NCBI GenBank assembly: GCA_018267585.1
Contig: JAFDYE010000465.1
Coordinates: forward strand, 1 to 64,000
Length of the DNA stretch: 64,000 nucleotides
Direction: 5' to 3'
Origin: Bacteroidota bacterium
GTDB taxonomy: Bacteria > Bacteroidota > Bacteroidia > Chitinophagales > Chitinophagaceae
Position numbers and translations under genes: made by a program
Part shown: positions 1 through 7,153 of the stretch, in pieces
Layout of the letters: each line of letters begins with the position of its first letter
Numbering within the stretch: position 1 is the stretch's first letter
The notes under the pieces: generated by a model
The model's input: the letters and a program-made list of their open reading frames with translations, nothing else
The model's database searches: none
What the model was told of the DNA's origin: nothing

Positions 1-184
1 TGAACACCAGCAGGCTGTTTTCGGGAAGCCAGGTTCCGATATTCCGATACGTGGATTCGCTGATCGTACCGTCCCGGTAGATCAGGAGCTTGCTGGCGTC
101 GCGTTCTTCCAGCGGGTAGAAGGCGATGTTTTCCTGTGGAAGGTCGTAGCTGTAGTCTGCTATGGAGATGTTTTTGGGATCCAT
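1..184 (-). CDS. queA: QueA, N-terminal part (tRNA queuosine synthesis)
   Basis: Partial gene; the start codon is at 184 and the rest lies beyond the left edge. The 61 visible residues begin MDPKNISIADYSYDLPQE and continue through an IAFYPLEERDASKLL segment. This closely resembles the conserved N-terminus of S-adenosylmethionine:tRNA ribosyltransferase-isomerase, which moves the ribosyl part of SAM onto 7-aminomethyl-7-deazaguanine in tRNA to form epoxyqueuosine. It acts in the cytoplasm. It lies 96 bp downstream of the unknown gene ending at 281 on the same strand, so the two may be co-transcribed. The catalytic core is not visible, so the call rests on the N-terminal match alone. Confidence 0.85.
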   Translation of the reverse strand, partial: MDPKNISIADYSYDLPQENIAFYPLEERDASKLLIYRDGTISESTYRNIGTWLPENSLLVF

Positions 185-280
185 TGTCGAATGGCGGCCA
201 ACTGCCGCCGGTTTTGGCCCAAAGCTACAAAAACCGGGTTAATGTGCGGGGCCTGGCCGGGGAGGGATCGGGGAGATGGA

Positions 281-1102
281 CTAGTGTCCCAACCAGAGCC
301 AGGCGGAAAAGGTCAGGGCCATGGCCAGTATGATCGCGACCAGGAGGTCGCCGTTCTGAATATTGCCGGTGCTCTGGCGGATCATGAGAGCCGGAGGTCG
401 TTGCCAGCTGACCAATGTGCGGGAAGGAGTGGCTTTTCGATGGAGGGCAGGTGGCGTGGTCAGATCGTCAGGGATGAGGTCGGCGTTTTCGGGTGGAAGG
501 ACCACTCTCCGGATGAAGAGGCTTTTTATTTGTTTGAGGTCAGATGCTTTTGGGGTCTTGTCCTCTTTGGTCAGGAGTCTTGTGAAGAGGATGCGGAATT
601 CCGGTATCAGTTTGTCGAGGATAGTGGGTAGCTGGTCGAACAGCGAGGCTGAGTTGTAGTAGCCTTCCTGATCGATGAATACGAGCCGGACCCGCAGGAT
701 CAGCAGCATCGTCTGCAAATAGCTGAAGAGTATGCCGGGTAGCTCGCCGGGGCTGAGCTCTGTGAGCCGGACGCGGCCGATGAGATAGGAGAATGTGGGC
801 ATCCAATATTCCTGGCAGGCGTAGGTCGCCGTGTCTGGCAGTTCGCCCTGGGAGGCGGTGTTGCCGGAGATCGACAGGCTGAACCGGTCGTCCCTGGTGC
901 AGAGGATCTTTTTTTCGCAGACATCGGTAAACCAGCATTTCTTTGCGTTGATCTGCTCGAGCGACTGGAAAAGGTCCCGGGAAAGCCGGTAAATAGCGGG
1001 GGCGGATCCGTTGTTGATCAGCTGTTCGAGGCTAGATGGGGTGGAGATGGCCTCCCTGCCGGAGACGACCAGTTTGCCGGCGGCACTTGTAACGACTTGC
1101 AT
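281..1102 (-). CDS. Unknown protein with C-terminal membrane anchor
   Basis: A 273-residue protein that I do not recognise. It has no signal peptide. Residues 1-245 look soluble and mixed alpha/beta, with two hydrophobic helices around 118-150. The last ~20 residues (NGDLLVAIILAMALTFSAWLWLGH region) form one hydrophobic segment ending at the C-terminus, which suggests a tail-anchored protein facing the cytoplasm. It precedes queA on the same strand with 96 bp between them. The start at 1102 is the only ATG that keeps the conserved-looking N-terminus (MQVVTSAAGKLVVSG), but no strong ribosome binding site is seen. Length and codon use resemble the neighbours, so I think it is real. Function is not inferred. 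Confidence 0.6.
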   Translation of the reverse strand: MQVVTSAAGKLVVSGREAISTPSSLEQLINNGSAPAIYRLSRDLFQSLEQINAKKCWFTDVCEKKILCTRDDRFSLSISGNTASQGELPDTATYACQEYWMPTFSYLIGRVRLTELSPGELPGILFSYLQTMLLILRVRLVFIDQEGYYNSASLFDQLPTILDKLIPEFRILFTRLLTKEDKTPKASDLKQIKSLFIRRVVLPPENADLIPDDLTTPPALHRKATPSRTLVSWQRPPALMIRQSTGNIQNGDLLVAIILAMALTFSAWLWLGH

Positions 1103-1129
1103 ACGCGCGTGTTTTGCTGTTTTAAGAAG

Positions 1130-1190
1130 GAAAGGTCCCGGGCGCGTTCGTTGTTGCAGTGGGGTTTACTGCTCACCCGGGAGACCTTTC
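1130..1190. other. Long interrupted inverted repeat upstream of the 281-1102 gene
   Basis: GAAAGGTCCCGGG at 1130-1142 pairs with CCCGGGAGACCTTTC at 1176-1190, with a two-base bulge and a 33-base loop. It lies 28 bp upstream of the minus-strand start at 1102. It could be a 5' leader structure or an operator; no run of T follows on either side, so a terminator is unlikely. Confidence 0.4.
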
Positions 1191-1274
1191 TGAGAAACGG
1201 CGGGGGTTTACTATTCATTGGTCAACCGGTTACTCTTCACCGTATTGTCTGATGCTGCACCGGAAATTATCTAT

Positions 1275-1282
1275 TACCTTTG
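1275..1282 (+). promoter_or_regulatory. Candidate -7 element, distal promoter of the sigma/CHAT operon
   Basis: TACCTTTG matches the Bacteroidota -7 consensus TAnnTTTG exactly. A -33 TTTG is not seen at the usual ~19-20 bp distance; the nearest upstream TTG is 27 bp away. If used, it would give a leader of about 220 bases before the sigma gene. Confidence 0.3.
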
Positions 1283-1411
1283 TCGTGTTGATATCTCGCA
1301 GGGAAACAGTATCCGGGGAATTTGTTTTTATTTAACCGGACGGAGTCCAGTTCACAGAATTAAGCGGTATTGGAGGACAACCGAGCCTTTTGGCGAAGGT
1401 TGCGAATGAGA

Positions 1412-1428
1412 TTTCAATGGGATTGAAA
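1412..1428. promoter_or_regulatory. Inverted repeat TTTCAA-N5-TTGAAA before the sigma gene
   Basis: A perfect 6-bp inverted repeat with a 5-base spacer lies 78 bp upstream of the sigma-factor start, between the two candidate promoters. This is the geometry of a dimeric regulator's operator or of a small RNA hairpin. No bound protein is known. Confidence 0.35.
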
Positions 1429-1456
1429 CCGATGTTCATTGTTTTTTGGGTTATTT

Positions 1457-1488
1457 TTTGCCCCGATTCAATTTTTAACCTAATTTTC
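1457..1488 (+). promoter_or_regulatory. Candidate proximal promoter of the sigma/CHAT operon
   Basis: TTTG at 1457-1460 is followed after 20 bp by TAATTTTC at 1481-1488, one base from the TAnnTTTG consensus. Transcription would start near 1495, just before the ribosome binding site AGGAG at 1498-1502. Confidence 0.4.
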
Positions 1489-1506
1489 TCAGCAAAGAGG
1501 AGCTCA

Positions 1507-2100
1507 ATGAGGCCTGATAATACCATTACCGACGCGGAAATAATCGACAACCTTACCCGGAATGGTAATGACAGGAGAAAGGCAGAGGAACAGCTATTTA
1601 ACGGCTACAGCTACTTTGTAAAGGAAGGCATCCGAAAATATTCCCTCGCCGAGGAAGACGCCCTGGACGTATACTCAGATACGATCATCTCGGCCATTGA
1701 AAAGATAACCACCGGGTTCTTTGAGGGCCGGTCTTCGCTGAAAACCTACTTATTCCGGATTTTTCACAATAAATGTGTTGACCGTATCCGGCAATTGACG
1801 ACAAATAAGAACAGGATCCACAGAACAGCTGTATTGGCGGATCAGCTGCTTTCCAGTCTCTCGGACACGGCGAAATCCGTTGTCCAGCGGATGGTCGACC
1901 GGTCGGACTTTGACGTTCTGAGGGCGAGGCTGGACGAGCTCGGGGAGAACTGCAGGAAGATGCTGGCGCTATTTGCAGATGGATACACCGATAAGGAAAT
2001 TGCCGGCGCTATGGACTACAAGACAGCGGAAGTTGTAAAGACCAGCAGGTTGAGATGCCTGGAAAGGCTGCGGCAGTCTTATAACGTATTAAAGCATTAA
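1507..2100 (+). CDS. Sigma-70 family RNA polymerase sigma factor
   Basis: A 197-residue cytoplasmic transcription factor. The ATG at 1507 is chosen over an in-frame ATG at 1390 because AGGAG lies 5-9 bases upstream and because family similarity begins there. Residues ~25-95 resemble sigma region 2, including a SSLKTYLFRIFHNKCVDRIR stretch like the -10-binding helix. Residues ~140-195 form a region 4 helix-turn-helix with the segment GYTDKEIAGAMDYKTAEVVK. Length fits the extracytoplasmic-function group. Its stop is one base before the start of a transmembrane TPR gene, the classic placement of a sigma factor and its membrane regulator. It probably directs transcription of this operon or of an envelope or stress regulon, but its target promoters are unknown. 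Confidence 0.85.
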   Translation: MRPDNTITDAEIIDNLTRNGNDRRKAEEQLFNGYSYFVKEGIRKYSLAEEDALDVYSDTIISAIEKITTGFFEGRSSLKTYLFRIFHNKCVDRIRQLTTNKNRIHRTAVLADQLLSSLSDTAKSVVQRMVDRSDFDVLRARLDELGENCRKMLALFADGYTDKEIAGAMDYKTAEVVKTSRLRCLERLRQSYNVLKH

Positions 2101-2101
2101 T

Positions 2102-2887
2102 ATGGACAGCCTGGAATACATCGATGATTATTTTAAGGGCTTATTTACCGCCGACCAGAAAAAAGAATTCGAACAGCGTATCCTCTCGGATCCATCCTTT
2201 GCTGAAGAGCTGGCATTTTATCTCAATACACGGGCTCTTCTGAAAGACGATCTGGATGAGGGGAGAAAGGCCAGGTTCAAAGAGTTATACCTGCAGAATA
2301 AGGCCATGGAGATTGGGGGCAGCGGGGAAAGAGGTGACCTGCAAAGAGGGGAGCCTTCGGTGAGAAAGATCAGTCCGGTCAGGAAATTATGGCCCTATCC
2401 GGCGGCGGCCGCTGTCCTTATTGCAGCGGTGGCCGTATGGCTGGTTTTTAGCGCCGGGTCTTCCTCCGACAGGCTGGCGGGCCAGTATATCCATGATCAG
2501 CTGAAGAACCTCCCGGTCAGGATGAGCAGCGTCCAGGACAGTCTGCAAAAGGCGATCGCCTTGTACAACGAAGACCGGCTGCCGGAAGCCCAGGCTCAGT
2601 TCGAGCGATTGCTGGAGCGCGATTCGGCGCGCGCCCAGGCAAGGATATACTCGGGTATTGTTTGCCTGCGGTTAGAGGAATACGATAAAGCGCTCAATTA
2701 TTTCCGGCAGCTGGAAGCCGACACGACACTGTACAACAATCCGGCTCTGTTCTACGAATCCCTCACCCTGATGAAGCGAAACCACCCCGGTGACAGCCAG
2801 AAAGCCAGGCAATTATTGCAGCTGGTTGTTGATCGCGATTTGGACAAGAAAGAAGATGCGCAACGGCTGCTGTTGAAGCATTGGTAA
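2102..2887 (+). CDS. Single-span membrane TPR protein, candidate anti-sigma factor
   Basis: A 261-residue protein starting one base after the sigma-factor stop, so probably translationally coupled. Residues 1-96 are charged and predicted cytoplasmic; the opening (MDSLEYIDDYFKGLF, then KKEFEQRILSDPSF) resembles the short helical N-domains of Bacteroidota sigma-linked regulators. Residues ~97-117 (around WPYPAAAAVLIAAVAVWLVF) form one membrane span preceded by KLW and arginines, which places the N-terminus inside. Residues ~140-261 are tetratricopeptide helices in the periplasm. This is the layout of a membrane anti-sigma factor with a periplasmic sensor. No zinc-binding HxxxCxxC motif is present, so it is not a classical ZAS anti-sigma factor. 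The regulatory role is inferred from position and topology; a scaffold for the downstream proteases is an alternative. Confidence 0.6.
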   Translation: MDSLEYIDDYFKGLFTADQKKEFEQRILSDPSFAEELAFYLNTRALLKDDLDEGRKARFKELYLQNKAMEIGGSGERGDLQRGEPSVRKISPVRKLWPYPAAAAVLIAAVAVWLVFSAGSSSDRLAGQYIHDQLKNLPVRMSSVQDSLQKAIALYNEDRLPEAQAQFERLLERDSARAQARIYSGIVCLRLEEYDKALNYFRQLEADTTLYNNPALFYESLTLMKRNHPGDSQKARQLLQLVVDRDLDKKEDAQRLLLKHW

Positions 2888-2917
2888 GAAATTAGTTGAC
2901 CATATACCTTTCTATTT

Positions 2918-4381
2918 ATGAAAAAATTCCTGTCTGGACGCAGGGGAAAGACCCTGTTATTGATCTATGTTTTTTTCGCGGCTCTTGCACAGACTTCCTG
3001 CCACCCAAAGATCAACCGTGGCGGGCCTCCGACCAATCATGCCGGCGACTGGCTGAACTGGAACTATATATTCAAGGAGGGCACGGATTCCGCGACGAGA
3101 CAGGCGACCATTGCCCAGATCACGGAGGCAATCAGCAACGTGCGATCGGTCAGGCCAGCGGACACTGGCAGACAGAATCCAAACGCGGGAGCTGCCGGGC
3201 GGATAGCGGTCCATCCGCTGACTAGCTATCTGTCGGGCTATCTCGGGCGTGTGATCCGCGCCAAGAATGGTTATTCGCTGGACAATACCCAGGTGCATTT
3301 TTGCTCTTGTCATGATACTCTGTTATGGAATGTAACGGCCGACCTCAATATCGGCGGATCGGGTCAGTCCACGCCGACGGCGCCTCCTCCGCCTTCTCCG
3401 GGAGCGTCCGGAGGATCTGTTGCAGTAGTGGACAGCAACGGCAGCGTTGCTTCGCCTTCGTCGGTCCCGCCGGTGCTGACGTCCGGGCTGATCGGCTTTA
3501 GCGGTGATCCGGAGGTCTCAGGAAAAGTAGTATTGGGTATCATCGATTCGGGTATCGACTCCACCCTGTTCGACCGGAGTATTTTCCAGAGGCTGTTCGC
3601 TTCTGATGGCAGCGGGAAGATAAACTTTGTAGCGGGGGGGCCGGCCTCCGCATACCAGGATGACGACGCCGTCCGTCATGGAAGCGCTGTTGCCGCTATC
3701 GCGCTAAATGCTTTTTATACCCAGTCGCAGGCCGACGGAAAGCCGGAGCTCCCACGGCTGATGGTTATCAGGGCGCTGGACGGGAAGGGAATGGGAACCA
3801 CACTTTCGGTCAGCTGCGCTCTGAGCTATGCTATCCGTCACCGGGTAAGCCTGATCAACGCCTCATTGGGCTACTGGAATGCCCAGAATGCCGTCATCAA
3901 CTACTATCTCGAGCAGAGCGCAAAGTACGATATACCGGTGGTGGCTGCCGCGGGTAACGATCCGAGGGATCATACGCCGAGCGTTTGCGGGGTGGCGATC
4001 GACGGTCACAATCTGCTGAGGCCTGGAAATATGTTCTTCCCCGCGTGTCAGTGCGTCGATCCGCGGTACTGTATCATCAGCGTTACCGGTCTCAGCAATC
4101 CAGTCCTGCCCTGCCGTTATCAGAATTTTTCCTCCCGGTATGTGAGTGTCGGTGTTGTAAATAAGTCCAACAGCTGCTGCGGATTTTCCCTCCCCTTTAT
4201 CAACAGCGGCTATGTGCTGGACGGGTCGTCTTTTGCGACGCCGGTGATCAGCGGCCAGCTCGGGTACAGGATATATAAGGATGGATCCAGGGGCAACGCG
4301 ACTGCCTATATGCAATTGTTACAACCACAAAAGGCCGCATCCGGTTTTGTCACATGGGACGGGCAATACATTACTTACTGA
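2918..4381 (+). CDS. S8 (subtilisin-like) serine protease, predicted lipoprotein
   Basis: A 487-residue protease. The N-terminus has basic residues, a hydrophobic stretch and a lipobox-like LAQTSC ending at about Cys28, so it is probably lipid-anchored outside the cytoplasm. A Pro/Ser/Gly-rich linker spans about residues 148-190. The subtilase domain follows with all catalytic parts: Asp210 in GIIDSGID, His254 in RHGSAVAAIA, oxyanion Asn347 in VVAAAGND and Ser438 in GSSFATPVISG. Several cysteines at about residues 355-430 may form disulfides in the periplasm. The region before the domain (~29-147) may be a propeptide or a binding domain. Its 3' end overlaps the CHAT gene by 28 bases in another frame, so the two are translated from one transcript. 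Its substrate is unknown; candidates are the CHAT protein and the TPR regulator. Confidence 0.85.
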   Translation: MKKFLSGRRGKTLLLIYVFFAALAQTSCHPKINRGGPPTNHAGDWLNWNYIFKEGTDSATRQATIAQITEAISNVRSVRPADTGRQNPNAGAAGRIAVHPLTSYLSGYLGRVIRAKNGYSLDNTQVHFCSCHDTLLWNVTADLNIGGSGQSTPTAPPPPSPGASGGSVAVVDSNGSVASPSSVPPVLTSGLIGFSGDPEVSGKVVLGIIDSGIDSTLFDRSIFQRLFASDGSGKINFVAGGPASAYQDDDAVRHGSAVAAIALNAFYTQSQADGKPELPRLMVIRALDGKGMGTTLSVSCALSYAIRHRVSLINASLGYWNAQNAVINYYLEQSAKYDIPVVAAAGNDPRDHTPSVCGVAIDGHNLLRPGNMFFPACQCVDPRYCIISVTGLSNPVLPCRYQNFSSRYVSVGVVNKSNSCCGFSLPFINSGYVLDGSSFATPVISGQLGYRIYKDGSRGNATAYMQLLQPQKAASGFVTWDGQYITY

Positions 4382-7149
4382 TCATAGGGATAAGCCTGCT
4401 TATTTTTAAGGACCTGTCCGGGCAATGTCCGGACAGGCTTTTGTTATTAAGGAAGATCGACTCGCTGAAGGCTGCGAATCAGGGAGCCGACCGGCAGGTC
4501 GCGGAGCTGTTGCCCTATGTTCACCGGATGGAAGGCTGTCCGCAGCCGGCGGACTCGGCGTTCTCATTTCTTCTGCAGCGGCTGGGTCTGCTGTATTATC
4601 TGAAGGGGGATTTCCCATTGGCGGTTAACTATACGCGCAGGGCGATCCGGATGATAGAGGAGAAGTGCCCTCCTTCCCCTACCAGGCCGGCTTTCCTGGT
4701 CAAGTGCTATTTCAATCTCCGGATCTTTTATGACTCGCTGCATCTTCGGAGCGAATTTCTGGCGGCGGTCGACAGCTGCACGTCTATTGCCCTGAATACG
4801 GGCACTGTGGACAGCCGGCTGCTGGCGGCTCTATGGGACAAAGCGGGACACTATTACGATGTCGGCGACTATGACCGGTGCTACAGGAATACGTTGCTTG
4901 GGCAGACGCTGACGCCGCGCTGTTCTTCGGGCAGGGATAGTCTGGCGTTCGTCCGCAGCTTTTCCTCTCTGGCGTTCAATGCGCTTTTCCTGATGGAAAG
5001 ATATGACGAGCTGGAAGGTCTGCTCAAACAGAAGATACAGGAATTTTCCAGAACCACCGATACGGCGGCGCTGGGAGTGTTCATGAACCAGCTGGCCCTT
5101 ATTTACGGCAAGCGGCATAACTACAAAGATGCGCTGAGCTGCTGGCAGCGATCGTACGGCTATTATTCGAGTATCCGCTATCAGCTGGGTTGCTCTGAGG
5201 CCTTGAACAATATGGGTTATTTCTATCTATATGCGTTGCATGACTATGACAGGGCGCTGGTCTGGTGTCGAAAGGCGCTCGGTTCGCTGCCGGCAAAGAG
5301 GGTCAGGGGTTCATTTGAATCGCTGGAGGCGTTGACCGACTACGACAATATTGCCAGCGCTTTTTCGGCAAAGGGGTATCCCGACAGCGCGCTGGTCTAT
5401 TTTCAGCTGGCGTTCGATCAGTTGCAGCCGGGTATGAATGAGGATGTTCTGCTGCAACCCAGCGTCGATCCGGTATATGAGCAAAAAAGGATACACTATC
5501 TCACTCTTCTTATCGTTCATAAAGGGGACGCCTTTTATAGCCACTACCGGTTGACCAATGACAGGAAAAGTCTTGATGAAGCGATCCGGATCTATAAGAT
5601 GGCGGATGCGTTCCTGAAGAGGGCTATCGACGATCAGTCCGAGATACGGTCTCAGCTAGCTTTCCGAAAGAATGCGCGAGAGCTGTATGAGCACGCCATT
5701 CGCGCTTCAGCAGCGGCGTCTTCGCCCGAAGACGCCTTTTACTTTTTCGAACGTTCGCGCGCCATTCTGCTCAACGACCAGCTGCAAAGGCAGGCCAACC
5801 TGGGCGACAGGGCACTTGCCGAACGGGGCGCCATTCAAAAGAATATACGCAGGCTGGAGAGAGAGATGGACGGTATGTCACCCGAGGCGGAAGGCTATGC
5901 CAAGCTGCAGGCCGGCATTTTTTCAGCAAAGCTCGAGCTGGATCGTTATGACCAGGCGATCCGGAAGCAGGTCGTTGCGGGAAAGAATTTTTCATTCAGC
6001 ACTCTTCCCGAGCTTCGCTTGCGGCTGAAAAAGGGCCGGCAGTCCTTTTTTTCGCTGTATGCCGGTGACAGCGCCGTCTTTTCTCTGCTGGTCAATGACG
6101 GGAGCGCTGCGTTGCGGATCATCGACAAATACCGTTTTGACAGTCTGGCCCGGCTGTATATGACCTATGTTTCCGATGCCGAACGATTGAACAGGGATAT
6201 GCCGGGTTTTGTCCGAACTTCTGACGCGCTCTATCGACTGCTGTTTCCAGACGGTTCCGCGCCTGGCGGAAGGATCGTTGTCTCGCCGGACGGGAACTAT
6301 TTTCCCTACGAGGCGCTGGTGGTCAATAATTCTTTACGGCATCCCGTCTATTTTCTGGACGACCATCCGGTTTGCTACACCTACTCGGCCCGCTATTTTC
6401 TCGATACGACCATCGATGCTGTCGCGGCGGCTGACGGGAAGGAGTTCATGGGGATAGCTCCCGTGCAATATGCGTCTTATCTGCACCTGCCTGATCTGCC
6501 TGGCAGCAATGGTTCGCTCGATCAGATAGGTTCCTGGTTCAGTAGTCCCGATAAGTTCACGGCTTCCCGGGCCTCCAAGTCCAGCTTCCTGGAGAACTAT
6601 TCGGGTTACAGGCTTATTCAACTCTACACCCATGCGGTTGGGAATGATCGGGGCAAGGAGCCGCTGATCTATTTTTCCGATTCTGCGCTGGCGCTTTCAG
6701 AGCTTATTCCCGAAAAGAAGCCACTGACGCGGATCATCGTCCTGTCGGCATGCGAAACGGCTAACGGTGAATTTTACCAGGGGGAAGGTGTATTCAGCTT
6801 TAACCGTGAGTTTGCGGCTCTCGGGATACCGACTGCTGTTGTCAATTGCTGGTCGGTCGACAATAAAGCCACCTATAAGCTGACAGAGCTGTTCTTCAAA
6901 TATCTTTCGCAGGGTGAGCCCGCGGACATTGCAATGCAGGAGGCAAAGAAGGAATTCTTCCGGAGCGAGTCGGGCGAGCAGCGGCTGCCCTACTACTGGG
7001 CGGCGCCGGTGGTCACCGGTCAGGCCACTCTGCTGCTGCCGTCCGGCGGGCCTTTTCCGTGGTTCTATATTCTTGTCTTTCCAGCGGTACTGGGAGTGTC
7101 AGGCTATGGGATATTCAGGCGGCGCCGACGTAAAAAGGTAGTATATTAG
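4354..7149 (+). CDS. TPR-CHAT caspase-like protease, envelope-anchored
   Basis: A 931-residue protein. Residues 1-23 (MGRAIHYLLIIGISLLIFKD) look like a signal peptide, so the body should be periplasmic. Residues ~70-440 hold many TPR-like helical pairs. Residues ~480-560 are a charged helical region. The CHAT domain covers about 620-890 and keeps both catalytic residues of this clan CD family: His760 in LIQLYTHAVGN and Cys800 in VLSACETANGE. Residues ~902-920 form a membrane span followed by RRRRRKK, which should hold the C-terminus on the cytoplasmic side. CHAT domains are proteases related to caspases and separases and are usually activated through an attached TPR or partner. It overlaps the subtilase gene and is 4 bases from the GH13 gene. 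The role of this envelope form is not established. Confidence 0.85.
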   Translation: MGRAIHYLLIIGISLLIFKDLSGQCPDRLLLLRKIDSLKAANQGADRQVAELLPYVHRMEGCPQPADSAFSFLLQRLGLLYYLKGDFPLAVNYTRRAIRMIEEKCPPSPTRPAFLVKCYFNLRIFYDSLHLRSEFLAAVDSCTSIALNTGTVDSRLLAALWDKAGHYYDVGDYDRCYRNTLLGQTLTPRCSSGRDSLAFVRSFSSLAFNALFLMERYDELEGLLKQKIQEFSRTTDTAALGVFMNQLALIYGKRHNYKDALSCWQRSYGYYSSIRYQLGCSEALNNMGYFYLYALHDYDRALVWCRKALGSLPAKRVRGSFESLEALTDYDNIASAFSAKGYPDSALVYFQLAFDQLQPGMNEDVLLQPSVDPVYEQKRIHYLTLLIVHKGDAFYSHYRLTNDRKSLDEAIRIYKMADAFLKRAIDDQSEIRSQLAFRKNARELYEHAIRASAAASSPEDAFYFFERSRAILLNDQLQRQANLGDRALAERGAIQKNIRRLEREMDGMSPEAEGYAKLQAGIFSAKLELDRYDQAIRKQVVAGKNFSFSTLPELRLRLKKGRQSFFSLYAGDSAVFSLLVNDGSAALRIIDKYRFDSLARLYMTYVSDAERLNRDMPGFVRTSDALYRLLFPDGSAPGGRIVVSPDGNYFPYEALVVNNSLRHPVYFLDDHPVCYTYSARYFLDTTIDAVAAADGKEFMGIAPVQYASYLHLPDLPGSNGSLDQIGSWFSSPDKFTASRASKSSFLENYSGYRLIQLYTHAVGNDRGKEPLIYFSDSALALSELIPEKKPLTRIIVLSACETANGEFYQGEGVFSFNREFAALGIPTAVVNCWSVDNKATYKLTELFFKYLSQGEPADIAMQEAKKEFFRSESGEQRLPYYWAAPVVTGQATLLLPSGGPFPWFYILVFPAVLGVSGYGIFRRRRRKKVVY

Positions 7150-7153
7150 AGAA

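Noticed and set aside
1412..1430. Segment resembling the ATTGAAAC end of some CRISPR repeats
   Set aside because: Only one copy exists, with no spaced repeats or cas genes in the window.
1390..1506. Longer start for the sigma factor
   Set aside because: The extra 39 residues are hydrophobic and unlike any sigma factor; the ribosome site and family match begin at 1507.
3364..3564. Minus-strand frame across the subtilase linker
   Set aside because: It is a shadow of the low-complexity Pro/Ser/Gly linker; the plus-strand protease is well supported.
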